From AP-15 sp963846635 (GTDB taxonomy: Bacteria; Pseudomonadota; Alphaproteobacteria; ATCC43930; CGMCC-115725): a stretch of DNA of 64,000 nt. The notes beneath the pieces were generated by a model. That model made no database searches. It saw only the letters and a program-made list of their open reading frames with translations, and was not told where the DNA came from. Made by a program: the position numbers and the translations under genes. Below, in pieces: positions 34,389-43,425 of the stretch (its first letter is position 1; each line of letters starts with the position of its first letter). The stretch lies in NCBI GenBank assembly GCA_963846635.1, contig CAWJXM010000001.1, forward strand, positions 1 through 64,000, given 5' to 3'.

Positions 34389-35685
34389 AAGCGGAGAGCA
34401 CCTCGACCTTGTGGCCGGAGCGGCTCAGCTCCTCGAAGCGGACGGTTTCGCCGAGAACGCGCTCGATCATGCTGTCATCGAATACCGGTTCATGGTGGAA
34501 CAAGGCCAGCTGCTTGACACCGGCCATCTGCGCCAATTCGACTGCTACAATGTTGCTGGAATGGCCCCAATCCGCCTTCACCGAGATCGCGTCCGCGAGC
34601 GAGTACATCGCGTCGAACACCAGCAGATCGGCATCGCGGTAGAACTCGATGAACGGATAGGACTCATCGATCGATCCGGTTTTATGCTCGCAATCGGTCG
34701 AATAGACGATCGCCTTGCCGCCGCGAGAAAACCGGTAGCCGTACGAATCGCCGCTGTGGAATTGCTTGATGGCGGAGACCGAGAGACCACCGACAAAATA
34801 CGTGGCCCCCGGCTCGAGCTCGACAAATTCGATGGTCGCGCCAAGAGCCGCAAAATCAACCGGAAAACACGGGTCCGACTGCTGGCGCATGATCGCTTCG
34901 CGCAGTCCCTTGTGGCAGCCGTGGATGCGGATTGTATTGCCGGGAATATAAGCGGGCATGAAAAAGGGGAAGCCCATGATATGGTCCCAATGCATATGGG
35001 ACATGAAAACGTTGTAGCAGCCTTTGGCGTCCGGCCCGCGCTGCCCCAGCACGTGGTTGCCGAACTCGCGCACCCCGGTGCCGAGATCGCATAAAACATA
35101 TTCCGCGCTGCCAGTGACAATTTCTACGCAGCTCGTATTGCCGCCGAAGGTGCCGCGCACGGAGAACGGAAGCTCCTGGTCGATGAAGGTTTCGATTGCC
35201 TCGGGGGCGGGCGTCCCGCGCTGATAAGCGGCGAGCAGTGCCTCTCGTACCTTCGCGCGTACTGCACTATAGCCGAGAGGCGCTGGCAGCGAACCGCGCG
35301 TACCCCAAAAGCGCACCCCAAATGCGCCGGGCCCGTTCACCGCTGCGCCGGAATTCTCCCAGTTCTGAACCGCCGCATTCACCGATTCGAACAACGGAAA
35401 GATTCGATGAAAGCGGCTGATCATAAAGATCTCCTGGACCACCGCGTTCAGTCCAGCGACGCCAATTCGACGATCCCGCGGCTTGTGCCGCGAAGCGGTC
35501 ATCAAAGCGCTCAGGCCAGCACTTGAAATATATTCGACACCGGAAAAATCGAGAATCAGGTCGCCGCCGCCCTCGGCAACGGCCGAGAGGAGCTCGGTTT
35601 GGAATTCTGCACTGGTTTGGTGATCGATACGGCCGACAGCGTGCAGAACGAGATACTCGCGCAAACGCGACCGCCTCAACTCCAC
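34363..35685 (-). CDS. STAS domain fused to a metallo-beta-lactamase-fold domain
   Basis: The 440-residue protein starts at GTG 35685 with GGAGGGAG nine bases upstream. Residues 1-105 form a STAS anti-sigma antagonist domain with the phosphoacceptor Ser region in GVEYISSAGLSALM. Residues ~125-440 form an MBL domain of the RNase Z/PDE-like class: VRFWGTRGSLPAPL, SGNTS-like FGGNTSCVEI, and zinc ligands in SHMHWDHIMGFPFF (about 226-240) and LFHHEPVFDD. The frame is open upstream, but conservation and the ribosome site support this start. The phosphatase gene follows with a 26-bp overlap. I infer that phosphorylation of the STAS half gates the MBL half or its partners. Confidence 0.85.
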   Translation of the reverse strand: MELRRSRLREYLVLHAVGRIDHQTSAEFQTELLSAVAEGGGDLILDFSGVEYISSAGLSALMTASRHKPRDRRIGVAGLNAVVQEIFMISRFHRIFPLFESVNAAVQNWENSGAAVNGPGAFGVRFWGTRGSLPAPLGYSAVRAKVREALLAAYQRGTPAPEAIETFIDQELPFSVRGTFGGNTSCVEIVTGSAEYVLCDLGTGVREFGNHVLGQRGPDAKGCYNVFMSHMHWDHIMGFPFFMPAYIPGNTIRIHGCHKGLREAIMRQQSDPCFPVDFAALGATIEFVELEPGATYFVGGLSVSAIKQFHSGDSYGYRFSRGGKAIVYSTDCEHKTGSIDESYPFIEFYRDADLLVFDAMYSLADAISVKADWGHSSNIVAVELAQMAGVKQLALFHHEPVFDDSMIERVLGETVRFEELSRSGHKVEVLSAYDGLEIFL

Positions 35686-35739
35686 GGCCGTTCTCCCTCC
35701 CAAGCGATGCCGGTGAGTATGTCCGGGCAAGCTCGGCGG

Positions 35740-36110
35740 TGCAAGCTGCCGCCCAACGACTTCAGCACAAGCTGATGCAGGCCATGCTCGAGCGAGACCG
35801 GCGTTACAAGCTCGGCGCCGCCGGCCTGTGGATCGAGATCGACGACGCTTACATCGGCGGCGAGCGCACCGGCGAAGGGTCCGGGCGCGGCCGTCGCGGC
35901 CACACCCCCTTTTATCGTCGCAATCGAGACCGCCGATGATGGTCGCCGCCTGCAACCGCTTGCGGTTTCCGAAATGCCGCTCGACGCGCCGCCGCCGCGA
36001 GCTGATCGCACTTCAGTGCTGATGCTTTTGCTTACCGCCTCAACTACGCGGACCAGGCAGTCCTCTTAATCGCGGCGTCGGCGATCGTGGCCGAGTTCCG
36101 CGCCTGGATG
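35740..36110 (+). pseudogene. IS1595 (ISXO2-like) transposase fragment
   Basis: The + strand reads HKLMQAMLERDRRYKLG and then IEIDDAYIGGERTGEGSGRG. This matches the DDE start of ISXO2-type transposases (VDDAYLGGERxGGKxGRG). A one-base shift near 35912 then gives FIVAIETADDGRRLQ. Later sequence cannot be matched with confidence, so the right boundary is a guess. Confidence 0.6.
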
Positions 36111-36111
36111 G

Positions 36112-36983
36112 GTGCTAGAATTGAAGATCACTGATGCTCCTTCCCAGTTGGCCATCGACAAGACCGGCTTCCCGCAATTCGACGTCCAGGCAGCCCTGGA
36201 AGCGGGGGAGATAGGCACTTGGGATTGGGATCTTGCTACCGACCGCATGCGCTGGTCCGAGCAGATGTTCCGCAATCTCGGTCTGGATCCCAATGCGAGC
36301 GGCGACCTGTTTGGGCATCTGCTGGCGGCTATACACCCAAGCGAGCGCCAGGACGTCGCTGCCGCTTTTTCGGAATTTCGCAATCATCCAGGTCCTATGC
36401 GGATCGAGGCCAAACTCGCATTCTCCCCCGCGGCGAACCCCATTGGATTGTCTTCCTCGGCCGCACGATAGTCGGTAACGATGGCGTACCGGAGCACATG
36501 CGCCGAATTACGATCGATAGCACGCGGCGCCGCAAAAACGAGGAGGTGAGCGCGGCGGCCATATCGGCAAGCGAGCGGAGGCTGCGCGAACTCACCGAAG
36601 AACTGCAGGACCTTGCTGAACGCCAGCATCGCCAGCTCGGGGCCAGCCGGGCTCAGATTCAGGCGATTTTCGATAATTCACCGGATTGGTTGGCGCTGTT
36701 TCGAGCGACCGCCGATGGGCGCTTCGTATATGTAGATCTCAACCGCGCTACCGAGCGTGGCTATGGTCTCAGTTACGACCAGGTTGTGGGTCGCACCGTC
36801 GAGGAAATTCTCGGTCCGGAACAGGCCGAGCTACCGCTGCGCCTGATGCAGGCCTGCATTCGTACCGGGGAAAACCAGCGTTATCCGCCATTCCGGCAGT
36901 GCCGTCGAATTACGCGAGAACTCGGCGCTCGTCGAGCGCCTGGTGCCGCTGTAGCCGGTTCATACGGCAGCGGGTTAGGATAG
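36112..36983 (+). pseudogene. PAS-domain sensor kinase relic
   Basis: A first PAS domain (ALEAGEIGTWDWDLATDRMR, LFGHLLAAIHPSERQDVAAA) shifts frame near 36425 into RGEPHWIVFLGRTIVGNDG. A coiled linker (RLRELTEELQDLAERQHRQ) and the first part of a second PAS domain (IFDNSPDWLALFRA, YGLSYDQVVGRTVEEILG) follow. Similarity ends at about residue 290, before any histidine kinase core, and the frame closes at 36983. It is a truncated sensor gene beside an IS fragment. Confidence 0.65.
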
Positions 36984-36994
36984 CGACTTCCGCG

Positions 36995-37996
36995 TCATAG
37001 GTTCAGTCGGTGCATTTGTCCTTCCGGATAGCGAGTGCCGGACGCGGCACCGGGCGGTACGATGCGGTCGATTTCCGCGAGATCGTCTGCCGTGAGCACA
37101 AGGTCGGCGGCGCGCACATTCTCCTCAAGGTGCTTGCGCGATTTCGCGCCAGGTATCGGTACTATGAAAACTCCCGCACGCGAGCCTCGGGCCATTGGCC
37201 AGGCGATCGCGAGTTGGGCGAGCGTGGCATTCTTCCGGCGCGCGATGGCCTCAAGCGCCGAGCGCAGCTGGAGGTTTTTCTCGATATTGGCACTGTGAAG
37301 GCGAGGCAGCCGCGCACGAATGTCGTCCGCTGCCAATTCCTCCACCTTGGGAACCTGGTCGCTCAGCAGCCCGCGCCCGAGTACGGCATAGGCCATCATC
37401 GCCGCGCCAAGTTCTTTGCAGGCGTCGATTTGGCCCTGCTGTTCCGCATCACGCGAGAACAACGAATATTCCATCTGAAGCGAAACCAGCGGATGCACGG
37501 TATTGCCACGCCTGAGCGACTCGGCTGAGCACTCCGAGAGCGAGATGAAACGTGTCTTGCCCTCCTTGATGAGCTCGGCCATACCCCCGACACTTTCCTC
37601 GATAGGCACGTTCGGATCGACGCGCGACATGCAAAAGACGTCAAGCGTCTCGATGCCAAGATTTATCAAGCTCTGCTCGCAGGTTTGACGCAGATAACGC
37701 GGATCGCCTCCACCGCGCGTGGCGTCAGAGCTGCCGTCGCGCGGGCTGCCGCTCTTCGAATGAATGACCACCTCATGCCTGCGGCCGCGGATCGCTTCGC
37801 CGATCAAGCGATGATTATGGCCCTTGCCGTAGCTGGCCGATGTGTCGAGTAAATTCACTCCAAGATCAAGCGCGTAGCGAAGAGTGGCAATTGACTCGGC
37901 ATCGTCCGCCGGCCCATAGACCCCCGACATGCCGTAACAGCCGAGACCTATGCGCGACACCGTGAGATCAGTATTGCCAAATCTGCAGCGTTCCAT
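36995..37996 (-). CDS. Aldo/keto reductase with the catalytic His replaced
   Basis: The 333-residue protein has the full barrel and an intact cofactor site (FIVPIPGAKSRKHLEENV). Catalytic Asp and Tyr are in LLDTSASYGKG and Lys in VIHSKSGSP. At the strand where relatives read LHRVDPNVP it reads CMSRVDPNVPIEES, so Ser replaces the usual His. Some members of the superfamily work without this His, so activity is not excluded. It is closest to the yeast-pyridoxal-reductase/PLP-type or general aldo/keto reductases. GGGGG lies 10 bases before the ATG. Confidence 0.87.
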   Translation of the reverse strand: MERCRFGNTDLTVSRIGLGCYGMSGVYGPADDAESIATLRYALDLGVNLLDTSASYGKGHNHRLIGEAIRGRRHEVVIHSKSGSPRDGSSDATRGGGDPRYLRQTCEQSLINLGIETLDVFCMSRVDPNVPIEESVGGMAELIKEGKTRFISLSECSAESLRRGNTVHPLVSLQMEYSLFSRDAEQQGQIDACKELGAAMMAYAVLGRGLLSDQVPKVEELAADDIRARLPRLHSANIEKNLQLRSALEAIARRKNATLAQLAIAWPMARGSRAGVFIVPIPGAKSRKHLEENVRAADLVLTADDLAEIDRIVPPGAASGTRYPEGQMHRLNL

Positions 37997-38231
37997 TAAC
38001 GAACCCCCAGCGCTTACAGACAGTATACCAGTGCTGCTCCCAAACTAAAGGTCGGTTTCAGAACCGCAGGCGGGCTTGTTGCCCGCGCTCATCCGCTGAT
38101 GGGATCGAGCAAGGTCGGTCGCGCGACTACCACTGCTGGCAGAAGCGCGTTCTTCGTGCGATGCATAGAAAGCTGCTCCCGACCCAACGGAGACCGACCT
38201 TTAGGAAAAAATTGGAAACCGGTACTAACGC

Positions 38232-38435
38232 ATGTTAGTGAAGAATTTGATGTCACCGCCCCGAGCAGCCGACGATTTCAGGACAATCCGCACCCGCATG
38301 GAGGAGTTGCGGCGGGAGAGGTTGCCCGAGCAACCAGCTCCAACAACCGACAGCGTTGCGGGTCATCGCGGCCCTTGTGCCTGTGGCAGGAGCTTGTTCC
38401 CCGACGAGTGCGACGGATCGTGCAAGGCTTTTTGA
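38232..38435 (+). CDS. Possible small Cys-rich protein
   Basis: A 67-codon ORF has a helical, Arg-rich first half (RTIRTRMEELRRERLPEQPA). It ends in CACGRSLFPDECDGSCKAF, whose four cysteines could bind zinc. No ribosome site is clear and I do not recognise the family. It stands alone in a ~700-bp stretch otherwise empty of genes. Confidence 0.3.
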   Translation: MLVKNLMSPPRAADDFRTIRTRMEELRRERLPEQPAPTTDSVAGHRGPCACGRSLFPDECDGSCKAF

Positions 38436-38699
38436 AGGGCCCCGGGTCGCCATTAACGCGATCAGGGCAATCGGCAGCTTAGCGCCGAAAGCTGCAGCTT
38501 GCGCTCGAACCGATCCGTCCGACCCATAGCCTCCCGCCTGCAGTCGCGCCGCAATCAGAGGTGCAGCTTCTATACCGCAGCGAGCGCGTTGCGAGCCGCG
38601 GTTATCTTGCCTTCCAGCTGACGCTTCATCAAATGCCAAGCTTTCCGGGTCTTACGGGCTACGGCCTGAGAGTTTCTGCCGGGAGCGCCGGCTTTTGGC

Positions 38700-38977
38700 C
38701 CGCGCCGGGAGAGGCCAGCCCAGCCAGTCGCAGATGGCTTCGCCCATAACCAGCTCAAAATCACGGGGCCGCCGAACCGCTTGCCATCGAGCGCCAGGTT
38801 GCCGTCTGTCTGCGGCGAGCGCTCAGAGCAGCAAGACGTGGTCGGTGAATTTGGCGCCGGAGGCGATCAGCGCGGCCGAGATTGGCGATGATCGATTGCT
38901 GCACCGCCGGCGCTGCGCCGGTTCTCGCCGGTCTGCAGATAACCGCGCACGCCTGATTTCTTGACCCGGAAGAACAT
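38700..38977 (-). pseudogene. IS1634-family transposase N-terminal fragment
   Basis: The - strand opens MFFRVKKSGVRGYLQTGENR. After shifts it continues VQQSIIANLGRADRL, SGAKFTDHVLLL and GNLALDGKRFGGPVILSWLW. This matches the N-terminal region of IS1634-like transposases. Several frameshifts and a stop are present, and the catalytic core is missing. Confidence 0.65.
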
Positions 38978-39365
38978 CGCGGTCCCCACAATTCGGAGCA
39001 CCACGATATCGCCAGCATATCTGTAAATGTACCAGAAAATAATTCCTAGCGCGGCACTACAAACTAACCATCGAGCCGTTCTGCCGCAATTGTATCAATT
39101 ACTTGCCAGCGCAGCGGCCGATTAACTGTTCAAGTCGGACCTTACGCCAAGCCGCTGGATCGAGCGCCTCGGCCCAGCGCCACGTCCACAGCAATCTCTG
39201 CGATGGTAGCCGGCGACACTATCACGCTGGAGTAGTTTTTTGGCGAAGTCGATTGAATTAAATGGTTGTAAAATACTATTGCTTTTTACAGCTTCTCCCA
39301 ATTGACGAAAATATTGACAATGTAAGATCGGTGAGCAGATCATTAAAATTGAAAGGAGCAGAACA
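38978..39365. other. AT-rich upstream region of the exported-protein cluster
   Basis: Composition becomes markedly AT-richer from about 39000, unlike the surrounding DNA. It must hold the promoter of the 39366 gene. No specific operator was recognised. Confidence 0.4.
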
Positions 39366-40739
39366 ATGGGGAAACGTTGCCTAACAATGACGAAGCTTTG
39401 GTTAACCAGTATCATGCTTTTAGTAATAGGAGTCGCCAGTACGGCGGCAGCCGATAATGGCTCCGATAACGGCGCCGTGTACACAATGACGAACGACCCA
39501 AACGGTAATGCAGTGGTTGTCTACGCCCGGGCAGCCGACGGCACGCTGACGATGTCCGGGACCTTCCCCACCGGGGGCACGAGCATCGGGATTTTTGCAA
39601 CGGGAAACCAGAATGGTTTGCTGTTGAGCAAGGATCGCCGCTGCCTATGGGCGGTCAACTCTGCCAGCGATCAGATTTCGGCGTTTGAGGTGAAGGGCAC
39701 TAGCCTGAGCCGTACCAACATAGTCGATTCGGGTGGCCACCGGCCAATCAGCCTTGCTGTTAACGAGAATCTAGGTGTTCTCTACGTGCTGAATGCCGGA
39801 GGCCAAATACAACATTCACCACAATACAGCGATAACGTTAAGGGCTTCACCCTGGGCGAGGACTGTGGACTCTCGTCGCTGCCTGGGTCAAAGAAGAAGC
39901 TGAACCCAACAACGGAGTATCCTGGGGTCTCGCCTGCTGAGGTTGGCTTCAATCCAGCAGGATCAGTGCTGGTCGTGACCGAAAAGACCAACAATGGCGG
40001 GGTCAGAGGCGGTAACATCGTCACTTTTATCGTTCGCGGCGACGGTCTGCTGACTTCACCTAAATCCTTTGCTATACCTTGCGGCACAGGCAACACGGCG
40101 TGCCCAGTCACGGAGCCGTTCGGCTTTGCATTTGACAACACTGGCCAACTACTGGTCACGGCGGCGGATTGTACTCAGCCCGAGCCTCCGTTCGGCGGTT
40201 TGCCTGGCTGCACGGTCCCGCCAAATCAACCCTCATTGTTATCGTATACGCTGGCTAGAGACGGCACCCTCACGCTTGTTGACGCTTTGATGGACACTCA
40301 GGCGGCAAAGTGTTGGATCGTGGTCACAAACAGCCAGCCATTCGACGACCAGCCCTGGCAGAAAGATCATGGCGGACTGAATGAATTCGCCTTTACCGTT
40401 AACGCCCTCGGCTTTCAACCCGGCATCACGACCTCGAGCACGCTGCCGGCCGGCTCGATCACCGGTTATAAAATCAGTCCTGGTGGCATTCCCACCGAGC
40501 TCAACCCTGGCGTCACGCCGATCCCGATTGCACCTATGGGGCTTGGTGTCCCAGTCGATGCCGCCCTCAGTAGCAATAACAGCTTTCTCTATGTGCTTAG
40601 CGAAGGCGACGGCAGGATCATTGCGTATAAAGTGGGGCCGGATGGTGGGTTGACGGCTTTGCAACCCAATACCTATGCGGTCCCGGGTACGCTTCTCAGT
40701 GCAAGTGGTCCGTTCCCCAATGGGCTCGCGGCTCAGTAA
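39366..40739 (+). CDS. Exported lactonase-like beta-propeller protein
   Basis: The 457-residue protein has a signal peptide (TKLWLTSIMLLVIGVASTAA, cut near AAADN) and a YVTN/lactonase-type seven-bladed propeller. Blade motifs include YTMTNDPNGNAVVVYARAAD, LWAVNSASDQISAFEV, ISLAVNENLGVLYVLNAGG and NSFLYVLSEGDGRIIAYKV. Such proteins resemble 6-phosphogluconolactonase Pgl, but most exported ones are uncharacterised. AAAGGAG lies 8 bases before the ATG. Cysteine pairs fit the periplasm or secretion. It is the first of four consecutive exported proteins on this strand. Confidence 0.82.
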   Translation: MGKRCLTMTKLWLTSIMLLVIGVASTAAADNGSDNGAVYTMTNDPNGNAVVVYARAADGTLTMSGTFPTGGTSIGIFATGNQNGLLLSKDRRCLWAVNSASDQISAFEVKGTSLSRTNIVDSGGHRPISLAVNENLGVLYVLNAGGQIQHSPQYSDNVKGFTLGEDCGLSSLPGSKKKLNPTTEYPGVSPAEVGFNPAGSVLVVTEKTNNGGVRGGNIVTFIVRGDGLLTSPKSFAIPCGTGNTACPVTEPFGFAFDNTGQLLVTAADCTQPEPPFGGLPGCTVPPNQPSLLSYTLARDGTLTLVDALMDTQAAKCWIVVTNSQPFDDQPWQKDHGGLNEFAFTVNALGFQPGITTSSTLPAGSITGYKISPGGIPTELNPGVTPIPIAPMGLGVPVDAALSSNNSFLYVLSEGDGRIIAYKVGPDGGLTALQPNTYAVPGTLLSASGPFPNGLAAQ

Positions 40740-40775
40740 AGAAACGCAATCAGGGATTACCAGGGAGAACTTGCC

Positions 40776-41531
40776 ATGTTAGTACGCAATAAAGGTATGA
40801 CTAGAGGCTCCTTTTTGCGCCTCTTTGCAGCCGCCCCGTTCGCTGGAGTAGCGGTCGCGCAAAGTGCATTCACTAACGCGGCCTTCGCGCAAAGTGCTAA
40901 TACCGGCGATATGACGCTAAACTTCCATTGCTCCGGCAATAGCTACAGGGTTAATTATTCTGATCCTACTAGTAATATTGATCCGACAACCGGCAGTCCA
41001 TATCCCGACCGTCTCGTGTTTGCCGGGTCCGGCCAGATCATCGGCACCTGGATAGTAGGCCAAAACGTTTTCGAGGGACAAGTAAACGCTCAGGGAAGCT
41101 TTGCCCATTATGAAAATAATCTACCGGGAGGACAAAATATCCCGCTGCAGTTTACCGGCACTTGGCGAGCCACCAATTTGGTGAGCTTCGAATTGCTTGG
41201 CTTCTGGGGCCCCAATTCCGCAGACGTTTTCCCGTTGGCGGCTGGCGCTCTGGTTCTGGATATTTTGCTGGTGCGTCCTCCAACCGCTTTGATTCCGTCG
41301 TCTGAGGTACCTTCGCTGCTGACGCTGGTCAGTAATCTTAAATATCTCAAGGATCCGAAATACCCCAATAGCCCTTTGCCGGATGGGATCACTCTCCTCG
41401 CCCCGAATGATCCGACAGCGGGGTTCTACTTTATCCCTGTCCCGTTTAAATCCGATGTCCCAGACCGCCGGGAGCCTCTCACGTCGGTGCTCTTCAGCAC
41501 CCTTTGGGAGAATCGAGGAAACGCCCCATGA
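40776..41531 (+). CDS. Exported protein of unknown function
   Basis: I do not recognise this 251-residue protein. It begins with a signal sequence (MTRGSFLRLFAAAPFAGVAV, likely cut near AFAQS). The TRGSFLRLF start is Tat-like but lacks the second Arg. The mature part looks beta-rich with few charged patches (VFAGSGQIIGTWIVGQNVFE). It lies 36 bases after the propeller gene and 41 before the next exported protein, suggesting co-transcription. Confidence 0.7.
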   Translation: MLVRNKGMTRGSFLRLFAAAPFAGVAVAQSAFTNAAFAQSANTGDMTLNFHCSGNSYRVNYSDPTSNIDPTTGSPYPDRLVFAGSGQIIGTWIVGQNVFEGQVNAQGSFAHYENNLPGGQNIPLQFTGTWRATNLVSFELLGFWGPNSADVFPLAAGALVLDILLVRPPTALIPSSEVPSLLTLVSNLKYLKDPKYPNSPLPDGITLLAPNDPTAGFYFIPVPFKSDVPDRREPLTSVLFSTLWENRGNAP

Positions 41532-41572
41532 GCGCGGGTCATCACACACGAACATCGAGAGCGGAGGTCGTT

Positions 41573-42286
41573 ATGCTTCGTACTTTTTCGGTCTGCGCAA
41601 CACTGGCAGCGTTAAGCTTGGTCGTGTCTCAACAGGTCAGCGCCGGGGGTGCAGAGGACGGGGGGCACGTGTATGATCTGATGGGGACGTACGCATTTAC
41701 CCTGGCAGAATCATGCGTCCAGCAGGTCAGCTTGCCGTTGACAGACTCAATGGGTAACATCGTGCCCGCCTTCGGTTCAGATTTCACCATAAATGATCCT
41801 TTGGGTGCGATGACCTATGGCGGCGCGTCTGACGGACTCATGGTGTTCGACGGCAAGGGGAATGTGAGCATCGAGAACGCCGAAGCAACGAACATTTTTA
41901 ATGCGGATAGCAGTTACGTCTTCCCTCCCCCGGCGGGAGACCATTCCTTCTTGACGCAGGGCAAGATCCCGTTGGGTTTCGGCTTCGGGCCGGCACTCCC
42001 GTTCAGCTGCGTTGGAACGTACACCGTGAGTGGGGGGCAGATCACGATCGACAACCTGCAATGCACCGCTTCTATTTCTTCCACGAACCCCGGCAATCTA
42101 CCGCCCCACAATACAAACCCCAACGCGATCATCACCGGGTTCACGTCCATTTTCAACATGAAGGGGGTCCTCCCGCAGGATCGGTCGCATCTCCTCTTGA
42201 CGGACATCGGCAACAACTTGCAGTCGCTAACGATTTTTATTAACGGCGGTGCGAGCAAGGGCGGGGCCGACGTTCCGGCGACTTGA
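41573..42286 (+). CDS. Exported protein, tandem paralogue A
   Basis: The 237-residue protein starts at an ATG with GGAGG seven bases upstream. Its signal peptide is MLRTFSVCATLAALSLVVSQ, cut near VSAGG. Landmarks shared with the next gene are CVQQVSLPLT, DPLGAMTYGGA, GKIPLGFGFGPA, GTYTVSGG and a C-terminal FINGGASKGGADVPAT. A cysteine pair (about CVG and CTAS) could form a disulphide. I do not know the family. It is probably a beta-sandwich secreted protein. Confidence 0.78.
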   Translation: MLRTFSVCATLAALSLVVSQQVSAGGAEDGGHVYDLMGTYAFTLAESCVQQVSLPLTDSMGNIVPAFGSDFTINDPLGAMTYGGASDGLMVFDGKGNVSIENAEATNIFNADSSYVFPPPAGDHSFLTQGKIPLGFGFGPALPFSCVGTYTVSGGQITIDNLQCTASISSTNPGNLPPHNTNPNAIITGFTSIFNMKGVLPQDRSHLLLTDIGNNLQSLTIFINGGASKGGADVPAT

Positions 42287-42564
42287 GTCTGCACCCGGTC
42301 CACAACCTTGGATCTCGTCTCAGGTCCCGAATCCCGGTAAGATGGCTTATGACCGCTGTGTGGCGGTCTCTTTACAGTTCTTGGTCCCCCTTGGCCGACA
42401 CAGCAGCGTCAATGCATCGGAGAGCGTGACCCTGGTGCTCTACGGCGCGCTCGGCGTGCCTCGGTCGTCTCTGATCAGGAGAATTGTCTTGCGGCGGCGA
42501 CGGCTGTATGCCTTAATGGTTAACCTTAAGGTGAAGATGCACTATAAAGGGAGGGGAGACCGTC

Positions 42565-43251
42565 ATGCGACGTTCCGTTTCGTGCTGCGCTACGCTGGCA
42601 GCGTTGAGCTTGGTCGCGTCGCAGCAGGTCCGTGCCGGGGACGACCTTGCACAGGTGATCGGGAAATACGCATGGACCATGGCAGAAGGATGCGTCCAGC
42701 AGGTCAGCTTGCCGTTGACAATCAAGGGAACATCGCCCGCCTTCGCTAGCGATTTCACGATACAAGATCCTTTGGGTGCGATGACCTATGGCGGCGCCGT
42801 TGAAGGGGTTTTCGTGTTCGACGGCCAGGGTCATGTGAGCGTCAAGGACGGCGAAGCAACCACTATTCATAATGCTGACAGCAGTTACGGAGACAATGCT
42901 TTTTTGACGACCGGGAAGATCCCGTTGGGTTTCGGCTTCGGGCCGGCGATCCCCTTCACCTGCGTTGGACCCTACACCGTAAGTGGCGGGAAGATCGACG
43001 TCGACCTGACCTGCACGGCTTCTGTTTCTCCCACCAACAACCCCGGCAGCAACCCCGGCAATCTACCGGCTCACAACCCATTTTACCCCAAAATCGTCAC
43101 CGGGTTCACCACTGTGATCGATTTAAAGGGGATCCTCCCGCGGGATCTATCGCACCTCGTCTTAACAGACATCGGCAACCAGTTGCAGCCGATAACGCTT
43201 TTTATTAACGGCGGTGCGAGCAACGGCGGGGCCGACGTTCCGGCGACTTGA
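42565..43251 (+). CDS. Exported protein, tandem paralogue B
   Basis: The 228-residue protein is a full-length paralogue of the preceding gene, aligning from the signal peptide (ATLAALSLVASQQVRAG) to the identical ending GGADVPAT. The duplication extends past the stop codon: both genes are followed by GACTTGAGTCTGC and a similar ~90-base tail. GGGAGG lies about 10 bases before the ATG. Copies differ by short indels and many substitutions, so the duplication is old and both appear maintained. Function unknown. Confidence 0.78.
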   Translation: MRRSVSCCATLAALSLVASQQVRAGDDLAQVIGKYAWTMAEGCVQQVSLPLTIKGTSPAFASDFTIQDPLGAMTYGGAVEGVFVFDGQGHVSVKDGEATTIHNADSSYGDNAFLTTGKIPLGFGFGPAIPFTCVGPYTVSGGKIDVDLTCTASVSPTNNPGSNPGNLPAHNPFYPKIVTGFTTVIDLKGILPRDLSHLVLTDIGNQLQPITLFINGGASNGGADVPAT

Positions 43252-43425
43252 GTCTGCGCCCGGTCCGCGGTCGCGGATCTCGTATCTGGTCCCTAACACC
43301 GGTAAGGATGGCCCATGAGCGCTGTGGAGCGATCCGCCGCTGGCCGCTCCGATCGGTAGAATTTTCTTGCGGCGGGGGCAGGACGTAGGCTTTAATTATT
43401 AATCTGAAGTCGAGGAGGCTTCGCG

